Shown here piece by piece: positions 28,501 through 38,916 of a stretch of DNA of 41,000 nt; the stretch's first letter is position 1, and each line of letters starts with the position of its first letter. The position numbers were made by a program, and so were the translations under genes. This DNA is from Mesostigma viride (lineage: Eukaryota > Streptophyta > Mesostigmatophyceae > Mesostigmatales > Mesostigmataceae), in NCBI GenBank assembly GCA_009746045.1, contig RPFO01000026.1, positions 2,553,565-2,594,564 of the forward strand. The letters are read 5' to 3'. The notes beneath the pieces are model-generated. The model was given only the letters and a program-made list of their open reading frames with translations. It was not told the DNA's origin and made no database searches.

Positions 28501-31057
28501 GGTTGTCAGCATTTTGTACAAAAAATAAGCCAGCCTCCCTAGCCTGCAGTTGAGTAATCTGCCGTGATTCCATGGAACTGTCCATTATAGCCTGAATGTG
28601 AATGGGCTTAAAGAGTTCCAGGGAATGCAAGATAAGGGGTGGACCAGCCTGCAGGAGCTTGTTGATAGCCTTGTGGCCTACCTGCATAAGAACTGCATCA
28701 TCAACCCTGCTGACTACTGCTAGGTGTGGTGCACAAGTAGAACACAACCACCCCAGCTTGCCCCTAATGGTGGGACAGTCACAAGGTTTGATTTTAGTCT
28801 GCAGCACCTCCTTACAACTGTGCATGTAATCTGATGGAGAGTACATTGCACAGACCCACTGATCTGCTTGCTTCTGAAGCTGCAACATTGTGCCACAGAA
28901 CTTAATAGCAATGGTGCCCAGCTCTAGCTGCTTGCCAATCTCAAAAGACTTAGACACGTTGGCAATAAAATCATCCACAGCCTGCCTAGGCCCAGCAATA
29001 AGCTGATCATCCCCATGCCACACAAACATGATCATGCCATGAGGGTGAGGGACAACAAAGAAGCAAGGGTCTATGTCATCATACCGAGCACCTAGCTTCT
29101 CAAACACAGCTTGAGCTGACATTCTGAAAATTCTAGGAGCAGATTGCAGACCTTCCACTCCTATGTTGGCTTTCAGAAATGGTTGTGGGATATCCTTAGA
29201 CCACACCTGAGGTGTGTTGACCACATACACCTTCCCATGCCAAACTTGCTCAGCTATTTCAGGTGAGCCTTTCAGAAATGCACGTTTAATGTCAGTGGCT
29301 TTGCACACATAATCATCACCTTGATTGATGTGCCCTAGAAAAACAGACAGCAAAATTTTAAGAGAAGTTTGCTGAATGCCAGGTGTATACAGGTCTGCCT
29401 CTGTCAAATCAGTGGATCCCTTAAACTCAGTCACACAAGGCCTAGCATGGAAAATGACAGAGCCATCTGCTGCTTGCTTGTGCTTGCACACGAACTTAAG
29501 TCTTAGGTGCTTGCTCCCGTTGGGCTTACGCTCTAAGGGAGTGACTGGAGGTGTGTGGGTGGGACTACGTGGATCTGGAACCACCCATTCATCCATAGCC
29601 TTTCTAAAAGCTTCAACCCACTTAGTGAAACCTTCCTGAGTTTGACAGTCCTGGACAATCTGCTCATAGGAGAGGGGAGACATTTTTGCAACATCATACT
29701 TTCCCAATCCAAATGCTTTGGGGTGCAGTTTCTGACTGTGCACCAAATCTGCCACACGTGGCTCGTGCCCAGGTGCATACTTTGGTGCAACAAATTTGAC
29801 AGTGGCTGGCTGTGTGTCAACCAAAGTCTGGAGTGGTACCTGAAAATGATCAAGTGACACCCCACCCAGGCCCTGTACCTCAAGCCTATCACAAGAGATG
29901 GTGACACCTGGGTAAGAAATAAATGGATCACCCAACAAAGCATTTCCTGTGTATCCTTCCAGTACCTGAAAAGGTGTGGGGATACCAAGAATGTTTAAGG
30001 TAACCTGACCTTTAACAGTCAAGCTAGCCTGCCCAGAGAAATCAGCCACCCGTTGCCAAGGGGAAGGCTCTAACTCTAGGTGTGGTACAGCCAATGCACT
30101 GATGATGCTAACCTGAGCTTGGGTGTCAACCGCGACTAGAGCTGGATTGTTGTCGCTGTGACCTGCCCTACTCACTTTGGCTGACCCTGCAGCAGTGTGA
30201 GCTTTGGCTCTATGCGCTGCTTGCAGTATGCGGACCGCTTCTGCTAGCCCATGTTTGGACACGGTAGGTATGGGTTGAGCTGGTACCGCTGAAGGTGTGC
30301 TGTCTTGCTGACCACCTTCTTGGTTAGTGCCCTCATTGACAGGTGGTCTAACCTGCTGTGGCTGGCTAGGCTCACTGAGGGTGACCTGGGGTGCACATGT
30401 GTTGTGGCTATCACACTCACCAGTGTGTGTTCCAAACAACCACTCACTGGGTACTCCAGATATACCAGGCAACTGTACTGAGCTGTCGACCATCAGCTCT
30501 TCCTCCTCTGCCACGTCTGACAGTGGAGTGTAATACAATTTAATCCTGTGAGGTGAGCACTTGTGCACATGTCCAGTGTCATTGTGTTTCACATGCACAG
30601 TCTTGCCTGTGCTGGAAAACTTAAGGATAGTGGCTGGGCCTAACCATGTCCCAACCTTCCCTAGCCCTGACTCCTTATAGAAGAGAACTGTGTCCCCTTC
30701 CTTGAAGGAGGGGCGTGGATGCTTGGCATCCTTGGCTGCCAATCTGCTGGCAGCGTGGGCACGCTGTGCATTGTACACAGCTAGTACCTCAGGTGGGTAT
30801 ATCCCAGCCTGTAACCCATCTGGTGTGATAATACCATAGGGTGTCTGCAGGAGTGGTCGTCTATTGAGTATCTGGCATATCTTAGTAGCCCACAGTGCCC
30901 TATCAGCGTATGACCCACTGTCAGCTAACAGGTTCTCACCTTCTTTGGCTACCAAGGTTTTGATAGACCTAATTGCCCTCTCAATGATACCTTGTCTCTC
31001 ATGATCTTCTAGCCCAGCCAGGTCTATAGCTTCACAGCCCTCTGCCCAGCAAGGCAA
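28500..31057 (-). pseudogene. Copia-type integrase end, protease and reverse transcriptase
   Basis: About 850 residues in one frame. Residues 10-35: 'GLEDHERQGIIERAIRS', with the third catalytic Glu. Residues 118-172: 'GDTVLFY...VGTWLGPATI', a GPY/F-like module unusual for copia. Residues 306-382: retropepsin-like, with 'VAVDTQAQVSIIS' (Asp311; DTQA instead of DS/TGA) and 'NALLGDPFI'. Residues 505-720: copia RT (RVT_2) with 'KATDIKRAFLKG', 'GLQSAPRIF' and 'VWHGDDQLIAG', the last replacing the usual Tyr-Val-Asp-Asp. No protease lies upstream of the integrase. The frame shifts near 28500 before RNase H. Confidence 0.75.
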
Positions 31058-31918
31058 CTAAATTGCTGATCTAACAGCAGTGCTTCTACTGGGTAGTACC
31101 TGGCTTGTGCTATTAATATAGCTCTGTGCAACTGAGACTTGTCCATACCAGGGAGAGGTTCTATTGCTGTGTACCTGGACCATGCGTCCTTTAAAGCCAG
31201 ATAGGGCTGTCCCTTAATATGGAACACATCCCCGACCACTCTGCCCTTGCACTTAGGTGGTGTAGCTACATGCCACTTGGGTGGTTTAGGTGCATACATT
31301 TGGCAGTGCTGACAGTGTTTTCTGATCAGCTGACATGCCTTCCTGAGTGCCGTACCTCCCAATGCAGCTGCTACCACCTCTGCACATGTCTCATGACCAT
31401 ACAGTAAGTGCAGTTGCAATGCCAGCTCCTCATAACTGATGTTACTAAGAGCTTGGGTCATGACCCTGGACACCTTGGGTATCAAGGAGGTGAACCTGGG
31501 TTCACTGTCAGAGGTTTCTGTGTAATACTTCAACACTTTGCCAACCTTGCTTACAGCCTTGACAGCTGAGCATGAAGGTGGAGAGTGAGAGGTAACAGAG
31601 TTAACTTGACATCCTGTCAACATCCTCCCATCCTGTGTCCCTGCCTGGGCAGTGGAGCTGGATATTGGGTGGTGTAGGGGACACGACTCATCATGACACG
31701 TGTGAGGGTGTGAGGACTTACATTTGGGGGCTGCCACGGCTCCTTGGTGCACTTGGCGGGGTCCCCGTGAGGCGGTCCCAGGCACTTGTGGCAGAGCACC
31801 TCCAGGTGCCAGGTGCTCCTTGTGTTTGTGGCACTTGTCCTTGCTGTGTCCACGACGCCCACAACGCACACATTTCACATCCTTCTTGGGGGTGGAGGAC
31901 CCAGCCCCAGAAGACTTG
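31024..31918 (-). pseudogene. Copia-type zinc knuckle, HHCC and first part of integrase
   Basis: The frame opens with 'CVRCGRRGHSKDKC', a C-x2-C-x4-H-x4-C knuckle. About 140 residues follow without any protease motif. The GAG-pre-integrase zinc domain is next ('HLLYGHE...' to 'CQHCQMYAPKP'), then the integrase core with Asp in 'GDVFHIKG' and 'LKDAWSRY' and a further Asp in 'LLLDQQFSC'. The frame is lost just after this point; copy 2 continues unbroken through the same site, which shows that the break here is a lesion. Integrase inserts element DNA into the chromosome. Confidence 0.7.
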
Positions 31919-32170
31919 TTAGCGTTCCCCCCTGGGGGGATGACCTACCCTTCCCCTTCCCCTGCCCTTGCCCTTGCCCTTGCCCTTGCCCTTGCCCTTG
32001 CCCTTGAGGCTCTTAACAAACTGACTCATAAGAGTCTTCACCTCCCCTAGCGTCACAGGACGCTTGTCCTTGGCCTTCCTGGCCTTACCCTCCTCATCTG
32101 ATTCCTCCCCCCGGGTCCGCTTGACAGCGGGGGGGAAGAGGTAGAGGGGGGAGGGGCTGAGTCCTGACAC
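31919..32170 (-). pseudogene. Copia-type Gag, basic Lys-Gly tract
   Basis: This frame continues Gag with 'KRTRGEESDEEGKARKAKDKRP' properties (charged, split here by description only), then 'VTLGEVKTLMSQFVKSL' and a (Lys-Gly)n tract encoded by a CCCTTG hexamer array (31960-32006 on +). It ends at a stop just after a C6-A-G6 run at about 31930-31942, where the zinc-knuckle frame takes over. The hexamer may expand and contract like any microsatellite. Confidence 0.55.
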
Positions 32171-32853
32171 AGTGGACCCAGGGCTAGCTTAACATAATCG
32201 AGAGCCTCTTTCATCGACTCCCAATGAGTGGCCAAGCCTGTGGTGATCATGGCAAAGGTGTTACGATCAAGGTTAAGCTTCTCGAGCAGGGAATGTACAA
32301 GCCACTTGTGATCTAGCTTGCTAACCTCGGGGTGGGCTTTCACTGCAAGTTCCCACTTCTTGATCTCTGCTACATAGTTCTGAGTTTCTACCTTATAGGT
32401 TTTCACCCAGTTAAACGCAGAGTACATGTCAACCGTGGTGGGAGCAGACAGCAGGTCATGCAGATCACGCAGAAAATTCTCCCATGGCTCCCTACCCTGT
32501 GTGTCCTGCCACCTGGGGTACCTTTGCTGGTATATGGACACCAAGTGCTGGATGGAGGGATTGGATTGGTGGAAGAAATCACCCTGCATGAGTGCCCCAA
32601 ACCAGTTTTTGATATTCAGCTCCTCCCTAGCTAGCTTGAGAGAAAGAAGAAGCTGAGCACCCTGCTGCCTAGTGTACCCTTCTGGCAGCCCCCTCACCAC
32701 AATCCTGTCAATCGGCCTATGCTCGTTATAGACTGGCCAATCCTGAGAGGGTGAAGAGGGAGAGGGAGAAGAAGACCTGCCTGGGGATGTAGCAGCATTT
32801 GCAGTTGTTGGGATGCTAGCCCCTAAATGGTCTTGCTGCCGATTTTCCGCCAA
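32053..32853 (-). pseudogene. Copia-type Gag, N-terminal part
   Basis: A 266-codon frame from ATG 32853. The start is Ser/Pro-rich; then a helical body with many Trp and Leu residues ('WENFLRDLHDLLS', 'WLVHSLLEKLNLD', 'ATHWESMKEALDYV') of the kind seen in the UBN2/copia Gag capsid region. The final 40 residues ('PPPSTSS...') are an out-of-frame tail, since the continuation of Gag lies in another frame from about 32170. Gag forms the particle that packages element RNA. Confidence 0.6.
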
Positions 32854-32859
32854 AAAGTG

Positions 32860-34470
32860 ACTTACAGCCGATTTGTCGGCACCTACTCGGGGGACCAGTT
32901 TGCGAGAATACTATTGGGAATTAGGAAACGTTTAGCTGAGAAGAATGAAAGTTTATAAGTTTCTCCAGAACATGATACTAGGGTTTGCTATATTTTGACC
33001 AAGTTTAACAGGTGTTCCAGACCGTCAAAGTACAAGGGGTCAGGGTACTTTTTCACGTACAACGTGCATTCCGGAAAACGACGACCTGGCCATGGCGGCT
33101 TGCGCCCACGCATGGCATTTACGTTTGCGTTCGAATTTTCTGGCCAAACTTAGGGTATTGATTTTATACGTCCTAAAGATCATACAGGCCAATTTTTGGT
33201 TCGCGGGAATGCCATTTGATAGGTGTCGGCAGCGTTCTTGCTGGAAAAAACTGCGATCAGGCCGGACGATAGAAACGTTGACAGCAATACCTTTCCGGCG
33301 TATTTTAAAGGATATATCGGTTTCTTTGTACTTTTTATGATACATATTAGTCGTAAACGTGCAAGGGTGGCCAGAAATCGCCGAATCCAGCGACCATGCT
33401 GCACAACTTTGGTGTGCCGAAATGCGCCATTTTGCGGCCACCGCCTGGGCCAAGGTAACGCCATCCATGCCTGGTAAAGCTTAAGCATCGTTTTCCTATC
33501 GATGTTTGACGTTTATATATACGTTCTAGCTTGTGTAGCACATTCTTTTTGCATTATTCATGCTCTTTCTTGACCCTGGCCTGGCCCCTTTCTAAAACAC
33601 CCTTCTTAGATGCTTCCCTCAGTCAGTTGACCTGCCACAGGGTGATGGTGATAAGTTTTAGAGGCTGTATGGGTTTGAATACCTCCATATATGTTTGTTA
33701 TACATTTCCCACACACATATTGCATGAGTGTGAGGCAGTTGGCTGGTCTCTGTGGCATCATCAAGCATGTAACCGGTGAGTAGAAGCTTCCCATTGTCAG
33801 CATGTGCCACCAGGTGTGCTGGCCATCACCTGGAAAGCTATAGCAGCTTAGGCCTAGTTTATCCTTGCTAGGGCAGGCTGAAATAGGCTTAAAATCACTA
33901 GTTTGTTGGTGGCTGCCTCCTAGAATGCATGCCTTGCGTAGGGTATCCGTACCACGTTACCTACGTGCATGGACAAGGTGGCACCTGCACATAGGTGCCA
34001 TGTAAGGGCAGTGTGATGATGCAGTTATGTTTCCCCATCATTGTGGAAGGGAAATGTATTGTTTGGCATGGTTGGGGGCCATATTAGTAGGTATTAGTAG
34101 GTAGTATGCCCACTCCTACCCCCTTGGTTGCTTTTTACCAACGGTACCCCTATGGGCTGTACTGGGTGTAACTGCTGGTATACCCACCCAAATGATGACC
34201 CCAATGGCTCAAACTGTTCAGCAACTAATTGTTTATCATCCCTGAAGTGGTAGGTGCCTAGCTCTTACAACATAATTCAAAATGCACATTCTACCAAAAA
34301 TGAAAACGCTCGTCTTGACCCCCCTGACTTTGACGGCAGTTATACATGGCCTACGATGAATATATGTGAGGTTGTGATATATCATGGCTTAGGGCAACTC
34401 ATGGACATGCTTGCCCCCCAAGGACAGCCATTGGATATTGCTAGGTTGTACAGGGGCTGGTTTACAAAAT
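32860..34470. other. No gene seen; bracketed by short repeats
   Basis: The interior has short frames without domains. GTGACTTACAGCCGATTTGTCGGCA (split: GTGACTTAC, AGCCGATTT, GTCGGCA) at 32855 resembles the sequence at 34473 (GTGAGTTAC, TGCCGATTT, ATCGGCA). CTAGCCCCTAAATGG at 32817 recurs inverted as CCATTTAGGGGCTAG at 34508. The stretch could hold a degraded 5' LTR of the copia-type element or a separate insertion. Confidence 0.35.
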
Positions 34471-34929
34471 AGGTGAGTTACTGCCGATTTATCGGCAGCA
34501 TTTCCGCCCATTTAGGGGCTAGGTGAGACCTGTGAGGGCCTGCTACGCGTGGCTGGCTGCACTGGGGTGTTAGGTGCCTGCACAACATGTGCTGGTGAAG
34601 ATGGTATGTCCATGCCCCCCTGCACACCCTGACTCTGTGCCTGCCTCTTGCGTGCCCTAGCTGCCTCCCATTGCTAAAAGGTAGGGGTGAGAGAGACATC
34701 ACTATCCTCACTGCTAGATGAGCTTGTCTGCTGCACGTCCCCCCCCTGCTGGCTACCTGTCTGTACACGCAACCAAGTGGGGAGATACATACTTGCTTGC
34801 TGCATGCACACCCGGTGCAACGTCTGCACCATGCATCTCCACCATCACGCCCAGATTCACCCTGATCTTCTTGCCTCGCAGCAAGGTCTGCAGGGCGGGC
34901 AGGACTGCCTCGCACATCCTCCTGCATGG

Positions 34930-36465
34930 TCATCGGCTCGATCGTGGGTTGATCTCGAGTAGATGATAGATGATCGCACACAACAAGCTGGCGTGTTCAG
35001 CCAACCTGCCGTCCAGCCTTTCGCTGGCCACCCCTTGGATACCCTGGGCGCAGCGCTGGACTGCGCGCAAAAGGGTTGGCTCACTGAGTGAGACGACGTC
35101 ATCCCCAGGGATGCGTGCCTCGGCTGTCTCCATGGCCACATCCTCCTCCCCTGGGGGAGATGGATGATCCCTTGCCACGGCCTGGGCCGTGGCAGGTCCC
35201 TTGCCGGCCCTGCCGGGGGCTTGGGACTGCGATGGGGGTGCCGAAGCACCCGCCTTCGCGGGGGGGTGGGTGGTGATGGCGTCGGTGTTGTCGGCTGAGG
35301 CCGACGGTTCCGACTCAGCGGCGGGTGTGCCGTGGGGGGGCGGCTGGCGCTTGCCCTCCGCCCGCCTGGGGGCCGCTGCCGCTGTCGCTGCATGTCGCTG
35401 CTGCTGTCGCTGTCGCTGTCGCTGCCACCACTGGAGAAGACGGGGCGCCCACCGGTGCTGCAGTCTTGGATGCCGCGGCCGGTAGGGTCGCTGCCGACGC
35501 CGGTGGCGACACAGTTGCAGCCACCTGCTGCGACGCAGTCGATGTCGCTGCCGAACCAGGGGATGCCGTCGCAGGTCCCCAGCCGACTGGCACGACAGGT
35601 GGCATCCTTGGCATCTCCTCGGCCGGCCTAGGTGGCTTGGCCGGCACCACCGTGGCCGCTGCCACCTGGCGAGCCTCCGAATACATGTCGAGAGCAGTTA
35701 CACCTTGTCTCACGGCCAAGTAATACAGCCGGATCAGAATCGCAACCTGCATGGACATGCGAAAAGCGGCAATGGATGTCCTCCGGCAGCTCTGACGCCA
35801 CCGCGCCTGAACCGCGAACTTGGTCAGGACGAAGCCGCCAGGGAGGGTACTCTGCTGGCGAAGACGCCAGCCGTCGAAAGGCAAAAAGTTTGGTATACAT
35901 TACGCACCGGGATCTTAAAGGGGAGCTGGCCCCAACCGTCAACATAGACCTCACCTGCGTCCTGGGACGCAGGGGTCGGGTTCGCGCCGAGGCTCATGCC
36001 TGCCAGCGCCCTCCCGATGTCAGAGGTGTTGCCAGACGATGACCTCGTCTGGCCGGAGGTCACCTCTCTCCTAGGAGAGGGTGAAGCCTCCCCCTCCTCC
36101 GAAGAGGAGGAATCCTCTTCCACCTGTCGCCCTGGGGCGGGTGGCATGAGGTGCGGGGCAACCTCGGACTCGTTGCGAGTCCCGGTGCCCCTGTTCCCCT
36201 GGGGGGCAGACGCCTCGGCATCGACAGCTTCACGCTGCCGGCGAGGGGTGTCTGCCACCACCATGCGGTAGGTGACATTTTCGTCACGCTCACGCGGTGG
36301 GGAACTGCGAGGAGAAATTCTCCTCTGAGCCGCCGTGAAAGGCAGTCTCGTGGTGATGGGGGGCTCCCGGTTAGCGGGAGGCCGACCCCGACCGTTTCCT
36401 GCCCCTCCCCGCTGAAGGGTGGGGCGGACATTGTTGTTCTTAGCATCCGAGTTCTTCGGCGCCAT
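34930..36465 (-). pseudogene. Gag-like or ORF1-like gene, decayed
   Basis: The ATG at 36465 opens a 213-codon frame with a basic, Pro/Arg/Ser-rich disordered start, a Ser/Glu cluster ('EEDSSSSEEGE'), and 'LPFKIPVRNVYQ' near the end. From about 35880 another frame continues with 'LTKFAVQARW' and 'AAFRMSMQVAILIRLYYLAV', then low-complexity Ala/Pro/Val. A third frame (35178-34930) has 'DDVVSLSEPTLLRAV' and 'LCAIIYHLLEIN'. The segments look like one protein broken by frameshifts. No zinc knuckle or catalytic motif appears, so the family is unknown; the size and setting suggest a retroelement Gag or ORF1. The LINE copy 2 5' end abuts its start. Confidence 0.4.
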
Positions 36466-36790
36466 TTCTAATCCATGCAAGTTAGATATAGATGTACGTC
36501 GGAGACGTTGGGGACTCAGTGTGACAATGTGAGGGATGCAGCAACGCCAGGGATCGGGCGTTCCTTGTCATTATTATTCACTCCATATGTGGGCACACAT
36601 TATATGTCGTGGACACATCACTCACACGAGATCCCTAGGACAACTGGACTACGCTCAATTGTCCGCCACGTGTCCAGGCTCTAGAGGCTTCTAGACCTGG
36701 AGCAACGTTACTACGCACAACGGCCACTGGGCTAGTTGCTAGCTACGTAACTTGCGTACACGTGTGTGCGTCGCGCCACAACCGGCGCTC

Positions 36791-36992
36791 GGCACTGTTA
36801 TTCAGTCTCCGCCAGAATAACTCCAGTCACATTGTATGTTCCCCTTGTGTGGCTCCGGCCACAAGTCAGCCTCGAGGTATCTCAGCTAACTGGCACTGTT
36901 ATTCAGTCTCCGCCAGAATAACTCCGGTCACATTGTATGTTCCCCCTGTGTGGCTCCGGCCACAAGTCAGCCTCGAGGTATCTCAGCTAACT
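36791..36992 (+). repeat. 101-bp tandem duplication in the LINE promoter region
   Basis: Two adjacent copies start with GGCACTGTTATTCAGTCTCC and end with TATCTCAGCTAACT; they differ at two positions by eye. LINE copy 1 has a single copy (about 21546-21646). Confidence 0.85.
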
Positions 36993-37555
<563 letters not shown>

Positions 37556-37757
37556 GGTTTACGGTGTGACGAGCTATGGATGCCGAGAATGCTCATAACT
37601 TGTACATCCGGGCATGAAATTTGGTCAGGTAAATTGCAGTAGACGCGCCTTTTGATGACGAACACGATGATATAATTTGCGGCCGCCATCTCCCAAGATT
37701 TAGCGCGATATCACAAAACGCAGCACAGGCAGGGTTCGTATTTGCCGGAAACTAGCC

Positions 37758-37952
37758 ATGGCGGAATCACCGTCAGCCGCCTCCCATTCCCCCGCCGATG
37801 GGGAGGACTCAGCGCCTCACACCATTACGCAACTAGTCGACGCTGTGGACACCATTGCGACACAGCCACCGGCCAACGCGGCAGCCATTACCGCCTCCTC
37901 CAAGCGGCTTAAAGAATGCATGACCGCTAAAGACGGCTTAAAGAATGCATGA
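37758..37952 (+). pseudogene. LINE ORF1, N-terminal fragment (copy 2)
   Basis: The ATG at 37758 starts a 64-codon frame ('MAESPSAASHS', then 'ITQLVDAVDTIATQPPANAA') that parallels ORF1 of copy 1, whose frame breaks early. Here the frame is intact until a 29-bp tandem duplication (37905-37962) and the loss of homology. Only the disordered N-terminus remains. Confidence 0.6.
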
Positions 37953-38291
37953 CCGCTATATACCGCAAAACAAAAGTCCGCAGCAGGCAGCCTGTCATGA
38001 TTTCAAAAATACTTCGCCCTGTACCTGCTTTCTGGTGCCCTTGAATACATGGGTCGCCGTCCCAGCTTGCTGCTTAGTTGTCATGGCCTTCATTTGCCCA
38101 CTTAAAACGGCATGGTCCACTTCGTCAAGATCAAGGTCAACTTCCAATCTGCATGGCCATGTCGCGTACGTGCTAGAAGGGCCCTGTCCTCAGCATCCCG
38201 CTGTTCATCTTCTTCCCCATCAGAGTGGGCTTCTTTGTCATTAGCAGCCCTCTTGTCAATTCCTTTCGCGCTATCAAGCTGATTGCCCAGG

Positions 38292-38498
38292 TCATCCGGA
38301 GCGACTTAATTTCGGCTCCTTCGTATCGCCGCAGCATTCCTTGCACAGAATTTTCTGTCCAAAACCTTCTTCTCCCACGCCGACGCCACAAAAAACATGC
38401 ATCCACTTGCCGCATGTGCACTTGTGGACTGAGCCAGTCATGTTTCCGCAACCACCCCCGCATAATTGCATGGTTTCGGTGCCCATTGTGGCAGCCAT
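38292..38498 (-). pseudogene. Cys-rich PHD-like zinc-finger fragment
   Basis: A 68-codon frame from ATG 38498 has 'LCGGGCGNMTGSVHKCTCGK', then 'MHVFCG' and 'LCKECCGD': C-x3-C, C-x-C, H-x2-C, C-x2-C-C. This is a PHD/RING-like set of zinc ligands. The frame continues in a shifted frame towards 38173 with an acidic/basic tail, so it appears broken. Such fingers are often attached to transposon proteins; the setting between LINE copy 2 and a MITE supports that, but a host-gene fragment is possible. Confidence 0.4.
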
Positions 38499-38646
38499 TT
38501 CCGCTTGTTCTCACCCACCGAGCTCACCTTAAAACGTGTTCAACAGTTGCTTTCACCTGTTTGAATTCGAAGTGCAGTGCAGTCCGTTAAACCCAAAATG
38601 CTGAGCACGCATAAATGCCTCGCTACAACGGTAGTTGCGACTGATG

Positions 38647-38863
38647 CGCGGCTGTTCAGAAAGGACGGCGAATCCAAAAGTGCCTAGGCAAATCTAAAAA
38701 TGCCTAGGCATTTTTATTGCGACCAATTCGTTGCTGTTCAGACTCTAGTTCACGGAAAAAATGCCTAGGCTTTTTTAGATTTGAGATCTAGTCCTGCCTA
38801 GTCGAATCCAAAAGTGCCTAGCTAGGCATTTTTCGATTTGCCGTAGTTCCTGAACAAGCCGCG
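38647..38863. mobile_element. 217-bp MITE with TGCCTAGGCA palindromes
   Basis: The ends are imperfect inverted repeats: CGCGGCTGTTCAGAAAGGAC at 38647 against the reverse complement of GTAGTTCCTGAACAAGCCGCG ending at 38863; similarity continues inward for some 40 bp. Inside, TGCCTAGGCA palindromes occur at 38681, 38701 and 38762, and CGAATCCAAAAGTGCCTAG is repeated exactly at 38669 and 38803. It has no coding capacity. A target duplication could not be fixed. Confidence 0.6.
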
Positions 38864-38876
38864 CGTTGCGCGCCGA

Positions 38877-38916
38877 AAGTTTGCTCACTTGAATGCTTGT
38901 CCAACTGAGCAAACTT
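38877..38916. other. Hairpin with 11-bp perfect stem
   Basis: AAGTTTGCTCA (38877-38887) pairs with TGAGCAAACTT (38906-38916) around an 18-base loop, just before the copia copy 2 homology begins. Function unknown. Confidence 0.4.

Larger units (their letters stand above)
28080..32853 (-). mobile_element. Copia-type LTR retrotransposon, copy 1, with integrase before protease
   Basis: Reading on the minus strand: Gag (32853 to about 31919), CCHC knuckle, HHCC integrase N-terminus, DDE integrase core, GPY/F-like module, retropepsin-like protease, copia-type RT and RNase H (to 28080). Usual Ty1/copia order is Gag-protease-integrase-RT-RNase H, so the protease is displaced. Four frame breaks (about 32160, 31930, 31040, 28500) show it is inactive. 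LTRs were not found. Confidence 0.75.

Noticed and set aside
33040-33468. A 142-codon minus-strand frame
   Set aside because: No domain, no repeat support and comparable open frames on the opposite strand.
21231-36890. The repeated 410-bp block at 21231 and 36480 as a pair of LTRs of one 15-kb element
   Set aside because: Both copies are followed by the same 5' leader and ORF1 start of a LINE, so they are the 5' regions of two LINE copies, not LTRs.
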